Notes under the pieces: generated by a model | Told to the model about the DNA's origin: nothing | What the model saw: the letters and a program-made list of their open reading frames with translations, nothing else | The model's database searches: none | Assembly: GCA_029260675.1 (NCBI GenBank) | Contig: JAJDCV010000164.1 | Span: forward strand, 1-14,441 | Reading direction: 5' to 3' | Length of the DNA: 14,441 nt | DNA from: Phycisphaeraceae bacterium | Lineage (GTDB): Bacteria; Planctomycetota; Phycisphaerae; Phycisphaerales; Phycisphaeraceae | Program-made: the position numbers and the translations under genes | Shown: one piece after another, positions 1 to 7,417 of the stretch | Layout: the number at the start of each line of letters is the position of its first letter | Position numbering within the stretch: the stretch's first letter is position 1

Positions 1-456
1 AGCGGCGACAAGGTCTACCAACTCGCCGACCGGTGGTCCAAGGACTGCCTGAAGATCAAGCCGGATGTGTTGAGCATCCTCGTCGGCGTCAACGACTATT
101 GCCACGCCCACTTCCACGGCTACGGCGGGACGCTGACGGAGTACGAGAACGACTACGATTATCTTCTGGAGCGCACCCGTGTCCTACTGCCGGAGGTGAA
201 GCTGATCCTTGGCGAACCTTTCCTGTTGCAAGCCGGCGACATCACCGAAGCGCACGTTGAAGGGATCACCGCGTACCGAGAGGTGGCTAGAAAGATCGCC
301 GAGAAGTACCAGGCGATGTGGGTCCCGTACCAGCAGGTCTTTGATGATGCGCTCAAAGAAGCCCCGGCCGAGTACTGGGCCCCCGACGGTGTGCACCCGA
401 CGGTGGCGGGGCACATGCTCATGGCTAAGGCGTGGCTGCGGGCCGTAGCCGGCTAG
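1..456 (+). CDS. SGNH/GDSL-type hydrolase, 5' truncated
   Basis: This is the C-terminal part of a serine esterase/lipase of the SGNH superfamily, open at the left edge of the window, with 151 residues visible. The reading frame starts mid-gene at SGDKVYQLADRW, which matches the region around conserved block II. Visible residue 31 is the block III Asn in GVND, an oxyanion-hole residue in the family. The C-terminus has the block V catalytic Asp and His in DGVHPTVAGH. The block I GDS nucleophile and any signal peptide lie outside the window, so localisation cannot be judged. Substrate is unknown; planctomycetes use many such enzymes as carbohydrate or acyl esterases. The family call is firm, the substrate open. 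Confidence 0.88.
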   Translation, partial: SGDKVYQLADRWSKDCLKIKPDVLSILVGVNDYCHAHFHGYGGTLTEYENDYDYLLERTRVLLPEVKLILGEPFLLQAGDITEAHVEGITAYREVARKIAEKYQAMWVPYQQVFDDALKEAPAEYWAPDGVHPTVAGHMLMAKAWLRAVAG

Positions 457-489
457 GGCATAGTTCATAAAAAGACTTGCTGAATTCCC

Positions 490-518
490 TTGCACCAAAT
501 CCGGGCGCGCGTTATTCT
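490..518 (+). promoter_or_regulatory. candidate sigma70-type promoter
   Basis: A TTGCAC hexamer (490-495) and TATTCT (513-518) are separated by 17 bases, close to the TTGACA/TATAAT pattern, and sit 54 bases before the start codon at 572. The 115-base gap (457-571) is the only space in front of this gene. A short palindrome, ATCGG-GGA-CCGAT, follows at about 531-543. Consensus match is partial and the organism's promoters are not known. Confidence 0.4.
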
Positions 519-559
519 CAAAGTCGTGGGATCGGGGACCGATAGACCATTTTTGTCCT

Positions 560-564
560 AGGGG
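560..564 (+). promoter_or_regulatory. ribosome binding site of the PEP-CTERM gene
   Basis: AGGGG lies 7 bases before the ATG at 572. This is a good Shine-Dalgarno match and supports that start, which also begins a signal peptide. Confidence 0.65.
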
Positions 565-571
565 AATAACG

Positions 572-1588
572 ATGCACCTAGCGAAACACGCAGGCCTCAC
601 AGCCGTGGCCGTTGCCGCGATCACCTGCCCGGCATTTGGGACGATTACCGTTGGGGTCGATGTCACGACCAGCGGCCCCAGCGTCGCCAACGCACTGAAT
701 GTCACCACCACGAACGGGTGGGCCGGGGCGGGCCTGTTCGTCGAACTCATCCAGGGCTCCGTGATCAACCTCGATCCGTTCCAAGGCGGCGGGGACCTCG
801 CACCAACCCAATCCGAGATCAACGCGAACCCCGCTCTACCTTTCGATACCTACGTCGGCCGAGTCGGTGCGTCGGATAACCCCAGCGGCGGCGCGGTGGA
901 TGTCGGCGGGACGGACCCCTCTAATCTGGGACCCGCAGGCATCAGTGCCGAATGGGGCAATGGTGATGTAAGCTTAACGCCGATCAGCAACGTTTCGATC
1001 GGTAACTTTGTATTCAGCAATGATGCCGTTGGGGTCTGGTCGCTGGGTATCACGGAATCGTTTAACGCGCAGGCCAAGTTCATCGGCGGGACGCTCTCGG
1101 GCGGCGCGCTGCTGACGGACTTTGTGCCGGGCGACCTGGATGTCGATAACTTCACCGGCATCGAAGATTTGAACCTTGTGTTGGGGCTATGGAACACCGA
1201 CGGATCGGCCGACCCCCGATCGGACCCGTCCGGTGACGGCTTCGTCGGCATCGATGACCTCAACGAAGTCCTTGGCGGCTGGAACACCGGGACACAGCAG
1301 GGCCCGTGGAGCTACAACCCTGTTGGCCAGCCGGGCGATCTGAACGGCGACGGTTTTGTCGGGCTCGACGACCTGGGCCTTATTCTCGTCAACTGGCACA
1401 CGGCCGTGACCGTAGGAGACGAGTTGGCAGGCGATCCCTCCGGCGACGGATTCGTCGGGCTGGATGACATGAACATCCTCTTGACCTTCTGGCACACCGG
1501 CACACCGCCCATAGTGATCCCCGAGCCGGCGGGCCTGACGCTGCTTTCACTGGGCACACTTGCGATGCTGCGCCGGCGTCAGGCGTAA
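572..1588 (+). CDS. secreted dockerin-type repeat protein with PEP-CTERM anchor
   Basis: A 338-residue exported protein of unknown role. Residues 1-23 look like a signal peptide (Lys, hydrophobic stretch, small residues at the likely cleavage site after AFG). Residues 24-185 form a low-charge, Gly/Asn/Ser-rich domain that I do not recognise. Four Ca2+-loop units follow at about 187-208, 217-238, 255-276 and 287-308, each of the form D-x-(D/N/S)-x-D-G-x-x-G-x-(D/E)-D-L followed by a hydrophobic helix ending in W-(N/H). They resemble dockerin type I / EF-hand-like repeats. The tail is a PEP-CTERM signal: PEP at 317-319, a hydrophobic helix, then RRRQA. Such proteins are handled by an exosortase, which must be encoded elsewhere. 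Likely located at the cell surface or in the extracellular matrix. It has its own promoter and a strong ribosome binding site. Confidence 0.87.
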   Translation: MHLAKHAGLTAVAVAAITCPAFGTITVGVDVTTSGPSVANALNVTTTNGWAGAGLFVELIQGSVINLDPFQGGGDLAPTQSEINANPALPFDTYVGRVGASDNPSGGAVDVGGTDPSNLGPAGISAEWGNGDVSLTPISNVSIGNFVFSNDAVGVWSLGITESFNAQAKFIGGTLSGGALLTDFVPGDLDVDNFTGIEDLNLVLGLWNTDGSADPRSDPSGDGFVGIDDLNEVLGGWNTGTQQGPWSYNPVGQPGDLNGDGFVGLDDLGLILVNWHTAVTVGDELAGDPSGDGFVGLDDMNILLTFWHTGTPPIVIPEPAGLTLLSLGTLAMLRRRQA

Positions 1589-1619
1589 CGCAATCCCCGT
1601 GGGTGTATGCTGTGCGTCC

Positions 1620-2501
1620 ATGGCCCAGACCCTCACCGACATCAAGAACCTTCTCGCCGGGCACGGGCTGCATCCCAAGAAGCGGTTCGGGCAGAATTTT
1701 TTACACGATGGCAACCACATGCGCCGCATCATGGACGCGGCGAAGGTCGGTGACGGCGAAATGATCCTGGAGGTCGGCCCGGGGACGGGGGCGCTCAGCG
1801 AACGATTATTGGAAGCCGGCGCGTCGCTGGTGGCTGTCGAGATCGACCGCGACATGGAACCGATCCTGTGCGACCGGCTGTCCAGTTTTGGTGATCGGTT
1901 CCAACTCCACATCGGCGACGTGCTTGAGAGTAAGCACACACTCAATCCGGCGGTGGTCGAACTGCTGCACGCCGCATCAGACTCCGATCCATCCGCCATC
2001 CCCCATCCCCCATCCCCCATCCCCTTCAAACTCATCGCCAACCTGCCGTACAACATCGCCTCGCCGCTGCTGGTGAACCTGGCGGTCGATCACCCGGGGA
2101 TGTCGGCGGCGGTGGTGATGATCCAACGCGAGGTGGCGGACCGGATCATCGCCAAGCCAAGCGGCACATCCGGGGGCGGCGGCAAGGATTACGGGCCATT
2201 AAGCGTTATCCTCCAGGCCATGTGCGAGGTGGACGTGGTGGGGACGTTGTCACCGGAGTGCTTCTGGCCCCGCCCGAAGGTCGCCTCGGCGGTGGTCAGG
2301 CTGGTAAGACGGGTAAACCCGCTGGCCGACGACCCGGCGGCATTGAGCGGGTTGCTGCAGAAGCTGTTTCAAAAACGTCGCAAGCAGTTGGGGGCGATCC
2401 TGGGCCGGGACAAGGCGTTGCCCGAGGGGATCGACCCGGATGCGAGGCCTGAATCACTTTCGGTGGAACAGTTTGTCGATTTGGCGCGTTGGTCAGGTTG
2501 A
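1620..2501 (+). CDS. rsmA: 16S rRNA (adenine(1518)-N6/adenine(1519)-N6)-dimethyltransferase
   Basis: RsmA/KsgA uses S-adenosylmethionine to dimethylate the two adjacent adenosines in the 3' terminal hairpin of 16S rRNA, a late small-subunit assembly step. Its 293 residues show the full family pattern: KKRFGQNFL (20-28), the SAM loop GPGTGALS (53-60), the ribose-binding acidic residue in VAVEID (74), the catalytic NLPYN (141-145), KDYGPLS (189-195) and an Arg/Lys-rich C-terminal domain (QKRRKQLGAIL, 251-261). I place the start at ATG 1620, 31 bases after the previous stop. An upstream ATG at 1560 would overlap the previous gene and add a tail outside the family pattern. No clear Shine-Dalgarno precedes 1620. 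A Pro-rich segment (residues 124-135), encoded by a heptamer array, sits just before NLPYN and makes the DVL-to-NLPYN spacing roughly 15-18 residues longer than in E. coli KsgA. A Gly run (185-188) enlarges another loop. Confidence 0.95.
   Translation: MAQTLTDIKNLLAGHGLHPKKRFGQNFLHDGNHMRRIMDAAKVGDGEMILEVGPGTGALSERLLEAGASLVAVEIDRDMEPILCDRLSSFGDRFQLHIGDVLESKHTLNPAVVELLHAASDSDPSAIPHPPSPIPFKLIANLPYNIASPLLVNLAVDHPGMSAAVVMIQREVADRIIAKPSGTSGGGGKDYGPLSVILQAMCEVDVVGTLSPECFWPRPKVASAVVRLVRRVNPLADDPAALSGLLQKLFQKRRKQLGAILGRDKALPEGIDPDARPESLSVEQFVDLARWSG
1989..2023 (+). repeat. tandem heptamer array inside rsmA
   Basis: Five consecutive heptamers, CCATCCG followed by four CCATCCC, in perfect register. The array starts at codon 124 of rsmA, first position, and keeps the frame, encoding a Pro/Ser/Ile/His mix. 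Seven is not a multiple of three, so successive units are read in different phases and only certain insertion lengths preserve rsmA. No inverted partner array was seen nearby. Confidence 0.85.
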
Positions 2502-2562
2502 TCGGCGGTGGCCGGTCGCCTACATTTCTATGACCGCAATCCCTGAAACCCGAGGTTATTAC

Positions 2563-3306
2563 ATGCGTTCAGCCGTCAGCCCCCGCATCATCGTCACCAT
2601 CCCCGTTTACAACGAGCAGAAGTACGTGGCCAAGGTGCTTCAAGAGGTCCGCCAGTACGCCGAGCACATCCTGGTGATCGACGACGGCTCGACCGATGAC
2701 ACGCCGACCCTGCTGGCCAAGCAACCGGTTGACGTGATCCGCCACGCCGAGAACCGCGGCTACGGCCGATCCATCCGCGACGCCTTCCGCTACGCCCAGT
2801 GTTACCAGTACGACTGGCTGATCACCATGGACTGCGACGAGCAGCACGAGCCCGAGAGCCTGCCGGACTTTTATGAGGCGATCGCCCGGGACGATTCGGA
2901 CATCATCTCCGGCAGCCGGTACCTGCATGACGAACGCTGCGGCGACCCGCCGCCCGCCGACCGCCGCGCGATCAATGGGCAGATCACCGACATGGTCAAC
3001 CGCTGCCTGAGCCTGGCGCTGACCGATACCTTCTGCGGGTTCAAGGCCTACCGCGTTTCTTCTCTCAAGCACATGCACATCGACGAGTCGGGCTACGCCG
3101 TGCCGTTGCAGGCCTGGGTGATGGCCGCGGCGGCGGATCTGCGTATCACCGAGATCCCGATCAACCTGATCTACAACGACCCCAACCGCAGCTTCGGCGG
3201 GCCGTTGGACGACGCGGACCACCGGCTTAAGCATTACAAACAGGTCTTCCGCGCCGAGTTGGCCAAGCACCCGGATAAGTTCGCACCCTGTACCGCCGCG
3301 GTATGA
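2563..3306 (+). CDS. family 2 glycosyltransferase (DPM1/DPG-synthase-like)
   Basis: A soluble, 247-residue GT-A fold inverting glycosyltransferase that would move a sugar from a nucleotide sugar to a lipid or glycan acceptor on the cytoplasmic side. Visible signatures are the nucleotide-binding start IIVTIPVYNE (9-18), VIDDGSTDDT (38-47), NRGYGRSIRDAF (64-75), the metal-binding DxD in MDCDEQHEPE (Asp90, Asp92), and ISGSRY (115-120). No membrane segments follow, unlike polymer-forming GT2 enzymes, so it is closest in outline to polyprenyl-phosphate sugar transferases. I chose ATG 2563 because GAGG lies 7 bases upstream and the fold begins directly after. ATG 2530 in the same frame would add 11 residues with no clear ribosome site. 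Its stop overlaps the next start by 4 bases. The donor and acceptor cannot be named. Confidence 0.85.
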   Translation: MRSAVSPRIIVTIPVYNEQKYVAKVLQEVRQYAEHILVIDDGSTDDTPTLLAKQPVDVIRHAENRGYGRSIRDAFRYAQCYQYDWLITMDCDEQHEPESLPDFYEAIARDDSDIISGSRYLHDERCGDPPPADRRAINGQITDMVNRCLSLALTDTFCGFKAYRVSSLKHMHIDESGYAVPLQAWVMAAAADLRITEIPINLIYNDPNRSFGGPLDDADHRLKHYKQVFRAELAKHPDKFAPCTAAV

Positions 3307-4715
3307 CGCCGCCCCCCCCGAGCGTGCGCATCGAGCCGGCGATCTCGACATGGTCGGTTGATGACGCCACACCGCATGACCGCGCCGCGCTGATCGAACG
3401 GATCAACGCACGGGCCAAACGGCTGGGCACCGCCACACTTCACGCGCCGGCGACACGCCTGATCGCCACCGGGCACCAGGCCCAGCTCTGGCACCCCGGC
3501 ATCCTCGCCAAAGACATCACACTGGACCTTGCCGCCGAGCGGTTTGATGCGCAACGATTGCACCTTGTGGTGGATCAGGATGCCAACGAGGCCTGGCGGT
3601 TGGACATGCCGTATGTGGATGGTGATGCGTTGAAAGTCCGGTCGGCGTTGTTGGCTGATCAGAAACAAAACGTATCCACCGGGTTTCAACCGCCAGCGGA
3701 GGTAGACCAGGTTCGGGAGCGGCTCACGGGTTTAGAATCGTCTTTGCTCGGCGTGTTGGATGAAGCCCTTATTGATATGCCCAAGTGTGAATCACTCGCC
3801 GAGCAGATCGCCGTCGTGTTGGCCCGCCTCAAAAGGCCGTATGCCGGGGACGTGCCGGTGATGATGGTCAGCGACCTGGCGGGGTGGGATGTCTACGAGT
3901 CGGTCGTGTCACGGATGATCGCCGATGCGCACCGATGCGCGACGATATATAACCAGGCGGTTGCCGACACACCTCAAGCCGGATTGACGGCGATGGTGGT
4001 CGGTCGCGAGTTTGTGGAGTTGCCGTTGTGGGCGGTGACTTGGAACCAACCGCGGCGGCGTGCGTTCGTGGACCTTGCAGACACCACGCCGATGTTTGTG
4101 TATGACGACGGCGAACCGATCGACCGCAGCACCGCGACACTCCTGCCCCGCGCCCTGCTGCTCACGGCTGTGATGCGCAGCCACGTCTGTGACCTGTTTA
4201 TCCACGGGACCGGCGGGCTTGTCTACGACAAGGTGACCGAGGCGTGGTGGCGTGACTGGGCCGGGGAAGCACTGGCGCCGATGGCGGGGGTGACCGCGGA
4301 TTTGTTTTTAGACCTGGGTGCCCCGGTGACGGGCCGGGCGGCGCTGGATCGTGCGGTGTGGCGGTGTCATCACCTGCCACACAACCTGGACCGCGCGCTA
4401 GGGCTCGACGGCGAAGCGGTCCGCAGAAAACGTGAGCTGCTCGCACACATGGATGACGACCGGAAGCGCAGCCGTAGGCGGGCGGCGTTTACCGAACTGC
4501 ACCAAATCAACCGATCGATTTCAGAATCACACCCCGAGGCAATCACCTCGGCCCAGCGTGAGCTAGACCTTGCGCGTGCGGGTGTCAGGAATGCTGGGGT
4601 CGCCCGTCGGCGCGACTGGTGTTTCGCCCTGTACCCCCCCGGAAGCCTTCGTGGCCTGAGGGGAACACTCGCCCATGAGCCGGCCGCATCGGGTGCGGTA
4701 CAATCCCGGGCATGA
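3303..4715 (+). CDS. conserved planctomycetal protein of unknown function (weakly BshC-like)
   Basis: A 470-residue soluble protein with no signal peptide or membrane segment. I do not recognise an assigned function. Its landmarks are TGHQAQLWHPGILAK (56-70), LVVDQDANEAWRLDMP (88-103), LPRALLLTAVMRSHVCDLFIHGTGG (281-305) followed by YDKVTEAWWRDW, and a C-terminal RRDWCFALYPPGSLR. The TGHQ...HPG...K opening and the D-Q-D segment recall the start of BshC, the bacillithiol Cys-adding enzyme (TGQQ...), but the match is loose and length and C-terminus differ, so that is only a hypothesis. The pattern itself seems to recur in planctomycetes. It overlaps the glycosyltransferase before it and the transglutaminase-like gene after it by ATGA, so the three proteins are probably made together, perhaps for an envelope task. 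Confidence 0.8.
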   Translation: MTPPPPSVRIEPAISTWSVDDATPHDRAALIERINARAKRLGTATLHAPATRLIATGHQAQLWHPGILAKDITLDLAAERFDAQRLHLVVDQDANEAWRLDMPYVDGDALKVRSALLADQKQNVSTGFQPPAEVDQVRERLTGLESSLLGVLDEALIDMPKCESLAEQIAVVLARLKRPYAGDVPVMMVSDLAGWDVYESVVSRMIADAHRCATIYNQAVADTPQAGLTAMVVGREFVELPLWAVTWNQPRRRAFVDLADTTPMFVYDDGEPIDRSTATLLPRALLLTAVMRSHVCDLFIHGTGGLVYDKVTEAWWRDWAGEALAPMAGVTADLFLDLGAPVTGRAALDRAVWRCHHLPHNLDRALGLDGEAVRRKRELLAHMDDDRKRSRRRAAFTELHQINRSISESHPEAITSAQRELDLARAGVRNAGVARRRDWCFALYPPGSLRGLRGTLAHEPAASGAVQSRA

Positions 4716-6256
4716 AAAACATCAGAAACCATCTGCCGCTCTGGCTGGCTGTCCTGTGTGTCTTGGCGGGCTCGGTTCACGTGCGGGCGTCCGACGAAGC
4801 GGTCACGGCCTTCGACCGGTGGTACGTCTTGCAGATGTCGGGCGAACACGCAGGGTACGTCCACCTCACCGAGCGGCACAAGGCCGGCAAGATCGTCACG
4901 CAGACCGACATGAGCATCAGCATTAAGCGCGGCGACCAGGCGGTCTCGATCGAACACGCGATGTGGTTTGTCGAAACGGAGGACGGCAAGCCGATCGAGT
5001 CTTCCAGCACACTCAAGCCCGGCGCGCTGGCGATCGTCCATCACTTGAAGTTCTCTGAAGACGGGATCGAGCAGACCACCGGCCAGGGCGAGGCGGCCCG
5101 AACCACCACGCTGCCCGCACTTGACCCGTCTTACCTCCCGCCCGCCGCGGCCCAGAGGCATATCGAAAACATGATCGACAGCGGTCAAGAAAGTATCTCG
5201 GCCAGGCTGATCGACGCGAGCATGGGTGTCACCCCGATCGACATGACGATGGACATCGCCGGCCGAGAGAATGTCGAGGTATTGGGCAAGGTGGTCCCGG
5301 CGGTGGTCTGGGACGCGACGATCTCGAACATGCCCGGCGTGAAGGTGCGCGAGTATGTCGACGAGCAGGGCCGGGCGGTCAAGACCACCGTGCAACTCAT
5401 GCAGGGGATGGACATGGTCATGATCGAGGCCGACGAGCAGCTCGCCAAGGCTAAGGTGAACCCCCCGGAGGTGATGGCCCGGACCCTGATCCGCCCGGAC
5501 AAACCGATCGAGAATGCCCGCGGTCTGCGGCGTGCGATCTACCGGGTCTCGCTTGAAGACCGCGGCGGGGCGGCGTTGCACCTGCCCCGGGCTGGGTATC
5601 AACGCGTGGTCTACGACAATCAGTCCACCGCGGCCGTGATCCTGGATCTGGGTACCCCGGTCAACGTGATCGACGATCTACCCACCGATGCCGACCTCGA
5701 AACGTCGAGCATGATCGATCACGAGAGCGGCGCGGTCCGCAAGCTGATGGATCACGCATTGCCCGAATCGGATGTCGAGATGTCGGATACGCAGAAGGCG
5801 ACCCAGCTCCGCGCGTTTGTCCACCGCCACATCGACGAGAAAGACCTGTCGGTCGGGCTGGCGACGGCGGGGCAGGTCGCGGCGACCGCGCAGGGCGACT
5901 GCACCGAGCACGCGGTGCTGCTCACGGCACTGCTGCGTGCACATGGCATCCCCGCCCGGACGGTCACGGGGCTGCTTTATGTCGAGGAGTTCCTCAACCA
6001 AGAGGGCGTGTTCGGCTATCACATGTGGACCCAGGCCTGGGTCACCGACGGGGCGGGTGGCTGGCCCGCGGGGCCCGGGGTGGTCACGGGTGGCCGATGG
6101 ATCGACCTGGATGCGGTTCTTAGCGGGCACGACTTCGACGCGGCACATATCGCGCTGTCGGTCTCGTCGATGCGGGACGGGCAGATGGTCAACGACATGA
6201 TCGAGATGCTCCCGCTGTTTGGCGGGCTGACGGTCGAGGTGATTGAGGCGGAATAG
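4712..6256 (+). CDS. exported transglutaminase-like domain protein
   Basis: A 514-residue protein with an N-terminal signal peptide (Lys/Arg then a hydrophobic run, residues 1-27, likely cleavage after VRA), so it should act outside the cytoplasmic membrane. Residues about 30-290 form a beta-rich domain that begins with WYVLQMSGEHAGYVH, a start I associate with planctomycete transglutaminase-like proteins. The C-terminal part is a transglutaminase/papain-like core: GDCTEHAVLLTALLRAHGIPAR with Cys397, YHMWTQAW with His437, and RWIDLDA with Asp465, giving the expected Cys-His-Asp triad. Such bacterial domains act as peptidases or amidases more often than as cross-linkers. The ATG overlaps the preceding stop by 4 bases, arguing for translational coupling. 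The target is unknown. Confidence 0.85.
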   Translation: MKNIRNHLPLWLAVLCVLAGSVHVRASDEAVTAFDRWYVLQMSGEHAGYVHLTERHKAGKIVTQTDMSISIKRGDQAVSIEHAMWFVETEDGKPIESSSTLKPGALAIVHHLKFSEDGIEQTTGQGEAARTTTLPALDPSYLPPAAAQRHIENMIDSGQESISARLIDASMGVTPIDMTMDIAGRENVEVLGKVVPAVVWDATISNMPGVKVREYVDEQGRAVKTTVQLMQGMDMVMIEADEQLAKAKVNPPEVMARTLIRPDKPIENARGLRRAIYRVSLEDRGGAALHLPRAGYQRVVYDNQSTAAVILDLGTPVNVIDDLPTDADLETSSMIDHESGAVRKLMDHALPESDVEMSDTQKATQLRAFVHRHIDEKDLSVGLATAGQVAATAQGDCTEHAVLLTALLRAHGIPARTVTGLLYVEEFLNQEGVFGYHMWTQAWVTDGAGGWPAGPGVVTGGRWIDLDAVLSGHDFDAAHIALSVSSMRDGQMVNDMIEMLPLFGGLTVEVIEAE

Positions 6257-6616
6257 CCCGGGTCTGAGCGTAAATATAAAGGACGCCGCCGCGGTGGTGG
6301 CCGGGAGGCCGATGTGGGAGGTCGGCCAAGGTTCTCCGGTCCCGGGAGGGTAGGAGTGGAGTGGGCGTGTCCACCGCGGGCGGGCCCTGTTACGATGTCC
6401 CCCCGGATCTCCCCGGGATCCCCCCCCGGGCTTGCCCCGAATAGGCTCGGCACCGGGATGGCGGATCGACGCTGGACTCTGGTGAAGCACGGCCCCCCGG
6501 GAAACGACCCGAACCCGATGGGCCGTACCTTAGGGCATCCGCGAACCGGTGAGTGTCAACTGTATGGCACTGCCACGGGTCTGGTGGGTTAATTTCTGGT
6601 TTTATAGCGAGTGGGT
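6257..6616. other. 360-base gap with stacked GC-rich hairpins, no convincing gene
   Basis: No convincing coding frame was found; a 92-codon open frame here is rich in Gly/Pro/Arg and has no family signature. Nested hairpins are visible: outer CCGGGA (6301-6306) with TCCCGG (6340-6345), inner GGCCGA (6307-6312) with TCGGCC (6322-6327). Another possible stem is GGATC (6405-6409) with GATCC (6417-6421), in a stretch with runs of 6 to 8 C. The last 25 bases are AT-richer and contain a TTTATA just before larB that could be a -10 element. The first hairpins may end transcription of the upstream operon; the rest could be a structured leader of larB. I recognised no known riboswitch, RNase P, SRP or tmRNA motif on either strand. 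Confidence 0.4.
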
Positions 6617-7417
6617 ATGTCCGATCCTCTGGATGACATTCTAAAGCAGGTCCAAGACGGGGCGATGCCTCCTGCGCAGGCCCGTGAGGCGCTGCTGGCG
6701 ATGCGGGCCCAGCCATTGGGTTTCGCGACGCTGGACCACGACCGCAAGCGTCGCTGCGGTTTCGCGGAGGTCGTGTACGCGGCCGGGAAGAGCGAGGATC
6801 AACTTGTCCAGATCATCCGGGCACTTTTGGAACGAGAACAGTGTGTCCTGGCGACGCGCACCGGGCCGGGGCAAGTCGATGCGGTCCGTGCGGCGTTTGA
6901 TGATGTTCCCATCGAAGTCGGGACGCGCGGCGGGACGCTGATCGTGGGCGAACCGCCGGAGCCGATGACAGGTTTGCCGACCATCCCGATCATGACCGCG
7001 GGGACCAGCGACCTGCCCGTGGCCGAGGAGGCTTTGCTCACTTGTAAAGCGCTTGGGCACCCGGCGGTGTCAATCAACGACGTCGGGGTGGCGGGACTGC
7101 ACCGGCTGGAACCGCACCTGCCGGTGATGCGCAGTGCGTCGGTGGTGGTCTGCATCGCGGGGATGGAAGGGGCGCTGCCCAGCGTGATCGGCGGGCTGAT
7201 CGAGGCCCCGGTGATCGCGGTGCCGACCAGCGTCGGCTACGGCGCATCCTTCGCCGGGGTCACCGCCTTGCTCTCCATGCTCACCAGCTGCGCCTCGGGC
7301 GTCACGGTCGTCAACATCGACAACGGCTTCGGCGCAGCCTACAGCGCGTGCCAGATCAATCGGCTGGCGGGCGGCGGTTCATCATCACATGCGGGAAGTG
7401 GGGCGGGACATGAGTGA
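6617..7417 (+). CDS. larB: nickel pincer cofactor biosynthesis protein LarB
   Basis: LarB carboxylates the nicotinic-acid ring of NaAD at C5 and splits off AMP. This is the first step of the nickel-pincer nucleotide used by lactate racemase and related LarA enzymes. The 266-residue protein has a small N-terminal helical part (1-35), LGFATLDHDRKRRCGFAEVVY (34-54), then an AIR-carboxylase (PurE-like) core: TAGTSDLPVAEEA (127-139), GMEGALPSVIGGL (182-194), VPTSVGYGASF (202-212) and NIDNGFGAAY (233-242). Cys225 in MLTSCASG is probably the cysteine that attacks NaAD in this family. GTG at 6611 is an alternative start two codons upstream; the ribosome site is weak for both. LarC and LarE, needed to finish the cofactor, are not in the window. 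It overlaps nnrD by 8 bases. Confidence 0.92.
   Translation: MSDPLDDILKQVQDGAMPPAQAREALLAMRAQPLGFATLDHDRKRRCGFAEVVYAAGKSEDQLVQIIRALLEREQCVLATRTGPGQVDAVRAAFDDVPIEVGTRGGTLIVGEPPEPMTGLPTIPIMTAGTSDLPVAEEALLTCKALGHPAVSINDVGVAGLHRLEPHLPVMRSASVVVCIAGMEGALPSVIGGLIEAPVIAVPTSVGYGASFAGVTALLSMLTSCASGVTVVNIDNGFGAAYSACQINRLAGGGSSSHAGSGAGHE

Noticed and set aside
2569..3372. 267-codon minus-strand frame opposite the glycosyltransferase
   Set aside because: It is Val/Gly/Arg-rich without family signatures. The plus strand carries all GT2 motifs.
4370..5602. 410-codon minus-strand frame opposite the transglutaminase-like gene
   Set aside because: It is rich in Arg/His/Asp/Gly with no motif, and lies antisense to two genes with clear families. 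It is a typical antisense shadow in GC-rich DNA.
6541..6580. TTGACA on the minus strand with TAAGGT downstream as a promoter
   Set aside because: The spacer is 21 bases, too long, and no gene lies downstream on that strand until far beyond.
6314..6592. 92-codon frame in the larB upstream gap
   Set aside because: It is Gly/Pro/Arg-rich, crosses strong hairpins, has no ribosome site and no motif.
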